Shown: positions 33,520 through 41,180 of the stretch, piece by piece | Layout of the letters: each line of letters begins with the position of its first letter | How positions within the stretch are numbered: position 1 is the first letter of the stretch | Assembly (NCBI GenBank): GCA_005882635.1 | Contig: VBFG01000059.1 | Coordinates: 1 to 43,505 of the forward strand | Direction of reading: 5' to 3' | Source of the DNA: Chloroflexota bacterium | Lineage (GTDB): Bacteria; Chloroflexota; Limnocylindria; Limnocylindrales; CSP1-4 | Length of the DNA stretch: 43,505 nucleotides | Program-made: the position numbers and the translations under genes | The notes under the pieces: generated by a model | Database searches by the model: none | Seen by the model: only the letters and a program-made list of their open reading frames with translations | What the model was told of the DNA's origin: nothing

Positions 33520-33933
33520 ATGAAAATGCTGCCGAAGCAGCCGACGGTGAAGGCCTCGGCCGACAACTTCATCGGAGACGCCTGGTACGACGCGCTCATC
33601 CGCGGCGAGGAACCATCGCGAATCCGCGTCAGTGTCGTCCGCTTCGCACCCGGCGCCCGGAATGCCTGGCATTCGCACGCGGTCGGTCAGACCGTCCACG
33701 TGACCGAGGGCGTCGGGCTCATCCAGTCGCGGGGCGAGAAGCCCGTCGAGATCCGCCCCGGGGAAACTGTACATACGCCTCCTGGCGAGTGGCACTGGCA
33801 TGGGGCTGCCCCAGAGCGCTTCATGACCCATCTCGCGATGTGGGAAGCGTCCGCCGAGGGCAAGGAAGCCGATTGGGGCGAACAGGTCAGCGATCCCGAG
33901 TACGCGGCTGCGGCGCAGGAGGCGTCGCGATGA
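33520..33933 (+). CDS. Small cupin-domain protein
   Basis: 137 residues. Cupin motif 1 is RNAWHSHAVGQTVHVTEGVG (two metal His and a following residue) and motif 2 is PGEWHWHGAAPER; both His pairs suit a metal centre. This is the carboxymuconolactone/mandelonitrile-lyase-like small cupin type often seen beside SDR and ADH genes. ATG 33520 has AGGAG 7 nt upstream, preferred to ATG 33502. Its stop overlaps the SDR start (ATGA). Confidence 0.9.
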   Translation: MKMLPKQPTVKASADNFIGDAWYDALIRGEEPSRIRVSVVRFAPGARNAWHSHAVGQTVHVTEGVGLIQSRGEKPVEIRPGETVHTPPGEWHWHGAAPERFMTHLAMWEASAEGKEADWGEQVSDPEYAAAAQEASR

Positions 33934-34697
33934 ATCCCACCTATGACTTCACCGGGCAGGTTGCCCTGGTCACCGGCGCTGCTTCGGGCATGGGCTTGGC
34001 GACTGCGCAGGCGTTCGCCGAAGCCGGCGCCGCTGTCGGGCTCGCCGACGTCAATGAGGACGCGGTCCGGCTAGTCACCGAGGACCTACGAGCCAGCGGG
34101 CATCGAGTGCTGGGCATCACCTGCGATGTGTCGGATGAGGACCAGGTTGCCGCGATGGTCGACAAGACGGTTGCTGCCTTCGGCCGCCTGGACATGGCGT
34201 TCAACAACGCCGGCATCCAGGCTCCGCCATCCGACGCGGCCGACGAGCCCGCCGAGACCTTCGACAGGGTCAACGCGGTGAACCTCCGCGGCGTCTGGGC
34301 CTGCATGAAGCACGAGCTGCGTTACATGCGTGGCCAAGGCAGCGGCGCGATCGTGAACTGCTCCTCGTTGGGGGGCTTGGTGGGGCTCCCCGGCCGAGCC
34401 GCCTACCATGCCTCGAAGCATGGAGTGATCGGGCTCACCGGCAGCGCGGCGCTGGAGTATGCCCCGCGAGGTATCCGCATCAACGCCATCTGTCCAGGCA
34501 CGTTCGAGACCCCGATGGTCGCGAACATGATCTCGAGCGGAGAGTTCGACCCGGCGGAGGCCCTGGCCGACCAGCCCATCGGTCGCTTCGGGCGAGCCGA
34601 GGAGATCGCCTCCACCGTGTTGTGGCTCTGCAGCCCCGGCTCCAGCTACGTGTTGGGCGTGGCTCTTCCTGTGGACGGCGGCTACACCGCGCAATGA
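33930..34697 (+). CDS. Short-chain dehydrogenase/reductase
   Basis: 255 residues, classical SDR. The cofactor motif is TGAASGMGLATAQ (TGxxxGxG), NNAG is present (FNNAGIQ), the catalytic Ser lies in IVNCSSLGGLVG, and Tyr-x-x-x-Lys in AAYHASKHGVIG. Asp at the end of the second strand (LADVN) favours NAD. The C-terminal VDGGYTAQ is typical. It is coupled to the cupin gene by ATGA overlap, with GCAGGAGG upstream, and ends this operon. Confidence 0.95.
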   Translation: MNPTYDFTGQVALVTGAASGMGLATAQAFAEAGAAVGLADVNEDAVRLVTEDLRASGHRVLGITCDVSDEDQVAAMVDKTVAAFGRLDMAFNNAGIQAPPSDAADEPAETFDRVNAVNLRGVWACMKHELRYMRGQGSGAIVNCSSLGGLVGLPGRAAYHASKHGVIGLTGSAALEYAPRGIRINAICPGTFETPMVANMISSGEFDPAEALADQPIGRFGRAEEIASTVLWLCSPGSSYVLGVALPVDGGYTAQ

Positions 34698-35242
34698 CCG
34701 ACGTCGGGACGGCAAGGGCGACACGCCGCGTCAGTTACGAAGCCTCGGGTGCGTGTGGGACGTGCGACGACCGGTCAGTTTGCAGGTCCTCAGCGTTGTG
34801 GCGGACAACGGCGACGAGATTCGGGGCTGAACCGGCGATTCTGACGGGAAGCGCGGATTTGCGAGCGTAGGGCGCTCAGTTACCAGGTCTTCGATTCGGA
34901 GGAGCCGCGCAACCCGTTACGACACGCTCCAGTCGCGAGGCCATCGTCGCCATCAACGTCGAGTGTATGGTTGCCTGGTGTCAAAACGGGCTGGCCCAAT
35001 TCGCGAAGGTCGTTCGCAAGGGTGGCCATTTCGTCGCCCTGTACCCCGGGTCGATGAGCAACACGCCGGCCCGGCCTTGCACGACGACGGTGTTGTTCTG
35101 AAGTAACTCGCGACAGCACACCATCCGCGACCTGCCTCAGCATGGGACTCCTTCCGCTTGTGGTTTGCAGCCGCTTGTCGAGACGGTAGTCAGCGCCTCA
35201 CCGGCGTTGCCGGGTAGAACTCTGCAACGCGTTAGCCCGCTC
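34698..35242. other. Gap with repeat C; possible hydrolase-tail remnant
   Basis: Apart from repeat C (34771-34900) the stretch 34930-35060 on the plus strand has a frame with FAKVVRKGGHFVALYPGS, which recalls the C-terminal end of epoxide-hydrolase-type alpha/beta hydrolases (GGHFVALE). It lacks a start and most of a domain. This reading is weak. Nothing else is supported. Confidence 0.35.
34771..34900 (-). repeat. tRNA-linked repeat, copy C (two half units, no tRNA part)
   Basis: Core CAGTTTGCAGGTCCTC (34776-34791) is followed at once by AGCGTTGTGGC (34792-34802); after a 74-nt insert a second core CAGTTACCAGGTCTTC lies at 34877-34892, preceded by GCGAGCGTAGGGCGCT. The order core-core2-spacer-core gives a direct repeat period of about 101 nt. 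The tRNA 3' half found in copies A and B is absent. Confidence 0.75.
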
Positions 35243-36229
35243 CTACGATCGGCGGAGCGAGCGGCCCACGCGCCACGGGCTAGGCGATTGCCCGTGTGCT
35301 CGTTTGAACGCCCGGCTGAACGCCTCCTCCGATTCATAGCCGACGCGTCTTGCGATCTCAGCGACCGTGACTTCGGTGGTTGCGAGCAAGTCTTGGGCGA
35401 TGCGCATGCGCCATTCGTTCACGTAGCGGATCGGCGACAGACCAAGGACATCGCGAAAGCGACCATCGAGCGATGACCGAGAGACGGCTGCTTCCATCGC
35501 GAGATCGGCGACGGTCCACTTGCGATCTGGCGCCGTGTGAATAGCCTTCATCGCCGGTGCGAGCACCGGATCACGCAGTCCCGCGAGCCAGCCCCGTTCG
35601 GACGCGGGAGCATTGGCGAGGTGCAGGCGCAGGGCGTCGATCAGCAGCAGTTCGGGCAGCTTGGTCGACCGAACCCCCTGACTCTCCCCTGACGATTCCT
35701 CGAGGGCATACGCGATGCTGGCGTCGAACCAGGCGCGCGACGGTCCCGGCGGCGGCCGGACCACGAAGGCCGGAGAAAATACCTTCAAGGCCGGGTCGAA
35801 CAGCGGATCCTCGGAGTACAAGCACCCGCAAACGACCTCCGTGCGGGAGCCGCCCTCGCCGTGGCGAACGATCGGCATCTCGGTCCACGGGGGTGCTGGG
35901 ACGACACTCATGATGGAGACGGGCTCGACCGGCTCGACGCCTCCCATCAGGAACGCGTCGCCGTACGGCAACACGATCACCTCGCCGGCACTGGCCCAGT
36001 AGCGCTCGCCGTCGGTGGTTGATACCCAGCAGCGTCCGGACGCGACGACGTGGAAGAGGATGAGACGCTCGGCGCCGGGATGCATCAGCGCGGCGAACAT
36101 GGGCCCGCCTTGGTCGGCTAGAGCCCAACCCTCCGTGTACTCGGCGCGAAGGAAGATGGCGCCCTCGAGGCGTAAGCGCTCCAACGCTTCGTTGAGCGGT
36201 CCGACCGCGCCCCGAGTCCGTTCGATCAT
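35243..36229 (-). CDS. AraC-family regulator with Cupin_6 N-terminal domain
   Basis: 328 residues. The N-terminal 190 residues are a cupin-like ligand domain (GAERLILFHVVASGRCWVST, ASAGEVIVLPYGDAFLMGG). The C-terminal 100 residues hold two AraC helix-turn-helix units (WTVADLAMEAAVSRSSLDGR and TVAEIARRVGYESEEAFSRA) with the closing FKRAHGQSP. Members act as activators or repressors of neighbouring redox genes. The ATG at 36229 faces the methyltransferase gene across 134 nt of divergent promoter region, so that gene is the likely target. Confidence 0.93.
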   Translation of the reverse strand: MIERTRGAVGPLNEALERLRLEGAIFLRAEYTEGWALADQGGPMFAALMHPGAERLILFHVVASGRCWVSTTDGERYWASAGEVIVLPYGDAFLMGGVEPVEPVSIMSVVPAPPWTEMPIVRHGEGGSRTEVVCGCLYSEDPLFDPALKVFSPAFVVRPPPGPSRAWFDASIAYALEESSGESQGVRSTKLPELLLIDALRLHLANAPASERGWLAGLRDPVLAPAMKAIHTAPDRKWTVADLAMEAAVSRSSLDGRFRDVLGLSPIRYVNEWRMRIAQDLLATTEVTVAEIARRVGYESEEAFSRAFKRAHGQSPSPWRVGRSLRRS

Positions 36230-36363
36230 CGCCCGGCGAACTCTGGCGTTTCGATCAGCATTCCCGGTTTCGGCGTCATGGTCAGGTGCCCATCTCGAGC
36301 CGATGCTGCTTGCACCTCATTGAATGGGCAAAGAGAGAAACGGCATGGGAGAAGGAGGAAGCC

Positions 36364-37182
36364 ATGAGCACATCGACAACGGCGGTCTCATTCAAGCAGT
36401 ACGGCGGCACTGCGGCTGACAACTACGAACGATACTTCGTCCCAACGATCGGACTGCCCTTCGCGACCGCGCTGCTCAACGCGGCGGGGCTCCAGCCTGG
36501 TGAGCGCATCCTCGATATTGCATGCGGCACTGGTGTCGTGACGCGGCTGGCAGCTGAACGCGTCGGTCCGAGTGGCACCGTCGCCGGAGTGGACATCAAT
36601 CCCGCGATGCTTGCGGTCGCCCGCTCGGTACCCTCGTCGGGCGCCGCGATCGAATGGCACGAGGCAACCGCGGAGTCGTTGCCGCTCGCCGACGGGTCCT
36701 TCGATGTCGTGCTCAGTTCGCTCGGACTGCAGTTCGTGCCCGACAAGGCGTCTGCGCTGCGCGAGATGCGGCGTGTCCTCGCTCCCGACGGGCACCTGGC
36801 CGTTGCAACCGTCGGACCCACACCGCCGCCCTTCGCGATCCTCGAGCAGGCGCTTGCGCGCTACGTGAAGCCCGAGGCAGCGGCGTTCATGCGAGTCGTG
36901 TTCTCGCTGCATGAACCGGAGGAGCTCGAGGGGCTAGTGAGCGGCGCCGGATTCCGCGACGTTGAGGTTCGGTCGACGGCACTGACCCTCACCTTTCCCG
37001 GACCCGAGGAGTTTCTCTGGCAATACGTTCATAGCACTCCATTGGCGGCGGCTGTCGCACAGATCGACGACGCGGGTCGGGCCGCGTTGCAGGGCGACGT
37101 CGTGATCGGACTGCGCTCGTTCGTGAAAGACGGGACCCTGGACATCGACGCGAACGTCGTCCTGACGACCGCATCAACGTGA
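36364..37182 (+). CDS. SAM-dependent class I methyltransferase
   Basis: 272 residues of the UbiE/Methyltransf_11 type. Motif I is LDIACGTGVV at 50-59, the acidic residue of motif II is in VAGVDINPAMLAVARS, and post-I/motif III segments follow (LPLADGSFDVVLSSLGLQFV, REMRRVLAPDGHLAVAT). The substrate is not evident. ATG 36364 has AAGGAGGAAG upstream. It is divergent from the AraC gene. A GC-rich hairpin (GCGCGCCC / GGGCGCGC, 37205-37230) follows the stop. Confidence 0.92.
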   Translation: MSTSTTAVSFKQYGGTAADNYERYFVPTIGLPFATALLNAAGLQPGERILDIACGTGVVTRLAAERVGPSGTVAGVDINPAMLAVARSVPSSGAAIEWHEATAESLPLADGSFDVVLSSLGLQFVPDKASALREMRRVLAPDGHLAVATVGPTPPPFAILEQALARYVKPEAAAFMRVVFSLHEPEELEGLVSGAGFRDVEVRSTALTLTFPGPEEFLWQYVHSTPLAAAVAQIDDAGRAALQGDVVIGLRSFVKDGTLDIDANVVLTTAST

Positions 37183-37204
37183 TCAGGGTTTGCCTATTGC
37201 ATTG

Positions 37205-37230
37205 GCGCGCCCGACAGGTGTTGGGCGCGC
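37205..37230 (+). terminator. Possible terminator hairpin after the methyltransferase
   Basis: Perfect 8-bp GCGCGCCC / GGGCGCGC with a 10-nt loop, 22 nt after the stop. No T-run follows, so termination is uncertain. Confidence 0.4.
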
Positions 37231-37269
37231 GGTAACAACCTCCCGCGTGCCGATGGAGGGCCGCGATGA

Positions 37270-37692
37270 GTGGCTCGCGGCGGCCAAGCGCCTGGCATGA
37301 GAGCATGCAGGACGGGGCCTCACGAACAGCATCACGAGTTGAGTCGCGCCCCAGTTGCGCTGGTCGCCCTTCTCGGCGTGGCGGCGGTGTTGGGCTGGGT
37401 CCGGCCGATCGGGCGCTGGGCGGATCGCATACGCGCTCAGATCGAGATTGCCGCCGACGCTTACGCACTTGCCCACGGATCGAGCCGACCAGCGATCGCC
37501 CTCGCGATCGTCAAGCTGAGCAGTCCGCCGAGTTCGCCAGGGATCGCCAGTTTCGAGTCCGCGGTCGAGATCCGGCTCTGAGCTCTCGTCCGTCAGGAGG
37601 CGCCACCCGCGCACACCCGGCGCGACGACGTCGGTCTGATCCTTGCCTTTGCATCGCTCGTGGTGGTGGCCTGTTCGGCGCTGACAATCTAA
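37270..37692 (+). pseudogene. M56 (BlaR1-like) metallopeptidase remnant with in-frame stop
   Basis: From GTG 37270 the frame reaches HEQHH (an HExxH zinc motif), then VALVALLGVAAVLGWVRPIG (membrane/helix) and IEIAADAYALAHGSSRPAIA, the EIAAD-A motif with the third ligand, as in small actinobacterial M56 peptidases. A TGA at 37579-37581 interrupts, and the same frame goes on to TAA 37690-37692 with a last hydrophobic helix (GLILAFASLVVVACSALTI). The N-terminal membrane helices of the family are absent. It is therefore a truncated gene with a nonsense codon. M56 genes usually pair with BlaI-type repressors, none of which is seen here. Confidence 0.65.
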
Positions 37693-37737
37693 GGCGCCCA
37701 AACACTCATCCGGACGAAACCGAGCTTCTCGCGAGAG

Positions 37738-37825
37738 GATCAGTTAGCAGGTCTTCAGCGTTGTGGCAGCGCCGTCCGCCGAGAATCGTGGCGTAGTGGC
37801 CGGGTTCGTGCGAGAAGGAGAGTGG
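37738..37825 (-). repeat. tRNA-linked repeat, copy D (joined to the intact tRNA-Thr)
   Basis: Cores CAGTTAGCAGGTCTTC (37741-37756) and AGCGTTGTGGC (37757-37767) directly abut, then about 50 nt lead into AGTGGAGCCGAC, the same sequence that flanks the tRNA 3' end in copy B. Here the tRNA itself is complete. This copy links the repeat family to tRNA-Thr. Confidence 0.75.
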
Positions 37826-37897
37826 AGCCGACACGCAGATTCGAACTGCGGACCTGCTGTTTACGAAACAGCTGCTCTACCGCTGAGCTATGTCGGC
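37826..37897 (-). tRNA. tRNA-Thr (anticodon CGT)
   Basis: Complete cloverleaf on the minus strand: acceptor GCCGACA/TGTCGGC, D-arm GCTC-AGCGGTA-GAGC, anticodon arm GCTGT-TTCGTAA-ACAGC with CGT, variable AGGTC, T-arm CGCAG-TTCGAAT-CTGCG, discriminator T. CCA is not encoded. Reads ACG (Thr) codons. Confidence 0.96.
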
Positions 37898-38084
37898 GCC
37901 GCACGATTATAGGTGCTGCTCAGAGGACAGCAGCTATTTGTGCTCTCACACGATCCGCGGGAAGTGCGCACGAATCGTTAGCACAGCGCTCGAATAGCTG
38001 ATAACTGTAGAGACCAAGGCGCGATCCTCACGCGTACACGCGAACGGCCGTTCTATCATCGAGGAGGTCCACTCGGGTCCTACG

Positions 38085-39284
38085 ATGCGCCCCGAGTTGT
38101 GGAAGTTCGTCGCCGGTCACCCGGTTCGCCGATTGGTGTACTTCTTGGCGCTCGTCGGACTCGTTCTCGCGCTGATCGCCGGGCTGCTCTTCACCGTCGG
38201 CCGGCGAGGGTTCGGCGGCAGCGAGACGATCGGCTTCTTCCGAACCGATGTCGCACGAGAAGTCAACACCCCGTTCATCGTCAATCGGGACGGATCCCAC
38301 GAGACCCAGCTTGGTCACGACGTCGGCGTCCTCTCGCCGGACGGGAGCAAGCTGCTGACAGTCAGCGAGGGGAACTGGGCTCGGCCCGCCGTGTCCAATG
38401 CGGACGGTTCAGACTTGAATGTACTCGAAGCTTATCCGGGCCTCGAGATGCAGCTCCGACCCATTGCCTGGTCCCCGGACGGGTCGCGCATTCTGGTCGC
38501 GACCGGTGGCCCGGACGTCACGCCGACCGGCAATGGGCTGCACACGGTGCGCTCGAGCGACGGCGGAGATCTGGTTCAGCTCGTTGCCACTCCAGACGAC
38601 GACGGCGATAGTTCGCAGGGTTACTCGGCGGACGGCTCACGGGTCCTGTTCAGTCGGATTGGTGTCGGTCCTGGGATCTTCGTCGTCGACGCGGACGGTA
38701 TGGGTCTGCGACAGTTGAGTCCGTCGAATGTGATCCCGGTCGATCTCGACTTCTGGGATGCCATCTCCGCCGATTGGTCTACGGACGGCTCGAAGGTAGC
38801 GTTCGCTGGCTTCGTCCCTCCGGACGGGTCTGGGCAGGTTCAGCTGAAGCAGAACGAACGTGGTGCCTCGGGCTTGTACGTCGTGAATCGAGATGGCACT
38901 GGTCTTCACACGATCGTGTCGCCCGAGCTTGGCGCCCTCTCTGTGCGGTGGTCGCCGCGCGAGAACGTGATCGCGTTCACCAGCGGTCATCTCGGCAGGC
39001 GCCACACACCGGCCGGACCCGAGCTCTTGGACGCACCTCAGGTATGGCTGGTCAGCAGCGACGGCTCGAACCGCCGCCGGCTCACGGAAGGACCGGGCGG
39101 GTCGACGGCTGTGACTCCCGTTTGGTCGCCCGACGGAAGGGAACTGCTATTTCAGCGCAAGGTCGGCGATGCCGTGACCCTCTGGATCATGAATTCGGAC
39201 GGGAGCAGACAGAGACAACTAACTTCGTCCGTCGCAGCGGATTACGTTGGCGGGTATGGCTGGCCAGGACTACCCGCCCGGTAG
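38085..39284 (+). CDS. Membrane-anchored TolB-like beta-propeller protein
   Basis: 399 residues. One N-terminal membrane helix (VYFLALVGLVLALIAGLLFTV, about residues 18-38) anchors an outside domain. Repeats of the WD40-like/PD40 type follow: VLSPDGSKLL, IAWSPDGSRILVAT, GYSADGSRVLFSR, DWSTDGSKVAFAG, RWSPRENVIAFTS, VWSPDGRELLFQR, each with NxDG turns (VNRDGTGL, MNSDGSRQR), giving six blades. Such proteins bind peptides or partners; no enzyme motif is seen. The ATG at 38085 has GAGGAGG only 18 nt upstream, which is far. It stands between the tRNA and the recombinase remnant. Confidence 0.85.
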   Translation: MRPELWKFVAGHPVRRLVYFLALVGLVLALIAGLLFTVGRRGFGGSETIGFFRTDVAREVNTPFIVNRDGSHETQLGHDVGVLSPDGSKLLTVSEGNWARPAVSNADGSDLNVLEAYPGLEMQLRPIAWSPDGSRILVATGGPDVTPTGNGLHTVRSSDGGDLVQLVATPDDDGDSSQGYSADGSRVLFSRIGVGPGIFVVDADGMGLRQLSPSNVIPVDLDFWDAISADWSTDGSKVAFAGFVPPDGSGQVQLKQNERGASGLYVVNRDGTGLHTIVSPELGALSVRWSPRENVIAFTSGHLGRRHTPAGPELLDAPQVWLVSSDGSNRRRLTEGPGGSTAVTPVWSPDGRELLFQRKVGDAVTLWIMNSDGSRQRQLTSSVAADYVGGYGWPGLPAR

Positions 39285-39569
39285 CGCCGAGTCCGTTTCG
39301 GACCCCCGCTCGTCGCCATGCGAGCAAGCGTCGCCCGGCTGGTCGACCCGTCGGCTGGTCGGCTGGGACGAGCCTCTATCTTCTCCGGGAGATAGCGCAC
39401 GCAACGCTGATCAATGGCCCACTCCCTGACGCCGCCCACACGCGCGGCCCGTTCGACCGGGCAACGTTTCGCGCGACCACCGCGATCTTCCCGCCTTCGA
39501 TGGGGATGCGGATATTTATGGCATCCGCGCCCTCGAATCCTGTCGGGCGCGCCCACCAGTTTTGATCCG
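39285..39569. other. Unassigned stretch before the recombinase remnant
   Basis: About 290 nt with no supported gene. On the minus strand the recombinase frame stays open here (IPIEGGKIAVVARNVARSNG), beyond the normal C-terminus of the family, which is probably run-on sequence. Confidence 0.35.
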
Positions 39570-39967
39570 CGCACCGGTTGCCGCCCCGTATGGGAAGGGC
39601 CGGAACTGCGACCTCCCTCGGGAGTGCGAGCGCGAATCCGCGCGTGTAGGCATCCGGGGTCAGACGGACGCTGACGAACTCCCCCCTTCACCGTCACCCG
39701 CTCGTACCCCGACTGGAGCATCGTCGCCCTTACGGCCGGTTTCGCCTTTGCCCACGCAGTCGCGAAGTTGCGGAAGTACTCAGCCGCGTCTGACGAGGCA
39801 ACCAGTCTGGATCGTCCTTCGTCCGTCAGCGTGGGCGGCGACTCGGACGCCTTCAGGCGGCGCATGGCCGCAAGGAACGCCTCCTCCCTGATGCGCCCGC
39901 GGGCGAGCGACAGGGCGAGTCGCCGACGACGGCGTTCGTCACTTGCCAGGTGCTGATCGCGATGTTA
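39570..39967 (-). pseudogene. Serine site-specific recombinase, decayed C-terminal remnant
   Basis: Reading from about 39960 down: a basic coiled helix (RRRRLALSLARGRIREEAFL, AAMRRLK), then FATAWAKAKPAVRATMLQSG and YERVTVKGG. After a run of six G (CCCCCC at 39681-39686) a change of frame restores EFVSVRLTPDAYTRGFALAL, P. This is the end of large serine recombinases (coiled coil, W-helix, Q-x-x-x-ER-x-V, beta strand, LTP-x-A). Resolvase and zinc-ribbon domains are missing; a stop bounds the frame at 39965. So only about 130 codons are left, with a one-base frameshift. It marks a former mobile element next to tRNA-Thr. Confidence 0.65.
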
Positions 39968-40255
39968 TAGGCGCGTTCCGTCGTGTTCGTGATCTCAAGG
40001 TGGGCACGATCCACCGATCGACTTGTGAAGCCGGCCAGGTCCCTGCGTGGGGCAGCACGGCCCCTCGGAACCGCCGTCGACCCTGGTCCTGATAGGTGTG
40101 CGGTCTTCTGGTCGAGCACCTCTGGGTCGTGCAACGCGAACACCGGGCTGGGGGCGGCGGTGATTCCGACCGTCCCGCCCGCGACGTCGTAGCGATACTT
40201 GGCGGTCCTTGTCATCCTGATCTGGAAGACCCGGGCAGGATGGCCCGACAAGGAG
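39968..40255. other. Unclassified open stretch upstream of the DUF985 cupin
   Basis: On the minus strand a frame of about 95 codons (RMTRTAKYRYDVAGGTVGIT ... RAHLEITNTTERAYNIAIST) has a protein-like composition but no known family and no ribosome site. It may be another fragment. The plus strand holds the AAGGAG of the next gene near 40250. Confidence 0.3.
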
Positions 40256-40263
40256 AAACGATC

Positions 40264-40755
40264 ATGGCGACACGGCCGAGCGCGAACGACCTGAAGCGAT
40301 ACTGGGGCCTCGCGGAGATGGAGACCGAGAGGGTCTGGTTCCGCCAGACCTACATCGATCCCAAGGCAGGGCCAGAGGGCAGGCCGCTCTGCTCCGCGAT
40401 CATCGCCCTCGTCACCAACGACGCCGCCATGTTCTCCGACATGCACCGCCTGCCGACCGACGAGCTCTGGCTCTTTCATCTCGGCGATCCGATCGAGCTG
40501 CTGCTGTTGCACCCCGACGGTCGGGACGAACTCGTCGTCCTGGGCCCCGATGTGCTCGGCGGCCAGGTGATCCAGCACGTCGTCCCAGCGGGCACCTGGA
40601 TGGGCGCTCGCCTGCGACCCGGCGGCGAGTACGGGGTGTGGGGCAACACGATGGCACCCGGCTACGCCATCAGCGACTTCGAGGGCGCGAATGCGGGGGA
40701 GCTGATCGCGCGCTGGCCGCATCGGGCCGAGCTCATCGCCGTCCTGACCCGCTGA
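40264..40755 (+). CDS. DUF985 (Cupin_5) family protein
   Basis: 163 residues. The family outline is clear: YWGLAEMETERVWFRQTYID at the N-terminus, SAIIALVTNDAAMFSDMHRL, DELWLFHLGDPIELLLLHPDG, then GPDVLGGQVIQHVVPAGTW and PGYAISDFEGANAGELIARW. Cupin_5 proteins have a single barrel, bind a metal or sugar nucleotide in some cases and have no settled function. ATG 40264 has AAGGAG. Single gene, converging on the Kelch gene. Confidence 0.92.
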   Translation: MATRPSANDLKRYWGLAEMETERVWFRQTYIDPKAGPEGRPLCSAIIALVTNDAAMFSDMHRLPTDELWLFHLGDPIELLLLHPDGRDELVVLGPDVLGGQVIQHVVPAGTWMGARLRPGGEYGVWGNTMAPGYAISDFEGANAGELIARWPHRAELIAVLTR

Positions 40756-41180
40756 ATCCCGGCCGTGCGCGCCAGGCGCGATGGCATGCCCGCGTGCGCC
40801 CCCAGACCTGGACAGACGCTGACAACGCGAGCTGACCGGGTTCAGTCCGCCGGCTCGGGTGGGTCCGCTCGGCAGCCCGGGCTCCCGCGATCTCACGCGC
40901 GGACGACGGACCGGCGCCTGCCGTCACTCTCACGATCAGGGGCTCGTCGTGACGACCGTTACGGCGGCGACGACCGCAGCCATGCTCATCGTGGCAACGG
41001 CGCCAATGAGTCGGCGCCGGTTGACCGTTCACTACCACGCGCGGTAGGCCATGCCCACCAGCCCGCCTGCCACGACCAGGCCCAGGAGGTCCCAGGTCGC
41101 CGGGGATCTGCGTGCTGGACGGGTGACTTTCGGTACCGCCAGCGCCAGGGCGCCGTGGCGCCCCGTCACTGGCAAGCTGG
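40756..41180. other. Convergent gap between the cupin and Kelch genes
   Basis: About 425 nt. On the minus strand one frame ends in a hydrophobic tail (ATWDLLGLVVAGGLVGMAYR) at about 41040, and another short hydrophobic frame lies near 40950-41010, neither with a usable start. They may be a lost membrane tail. No terminator of standard form is seen. Confidence 0.4.

Noticed and set aside
34930-35060. Epoxide-hydrolase-like tail on the plus strand (KGGHFVALYPGS)
   Set aside because: Too short and lacking any second motif; mentioned only as a possibility in the gap entry.
39853-40896. Minus-strand frame of 347 codons across the DUF985 cupin
   Set aside because: Its upstream half is antisense to a clear cupin gene; only the 95 codons in the gap look protein-like, so the whole is not a gene.
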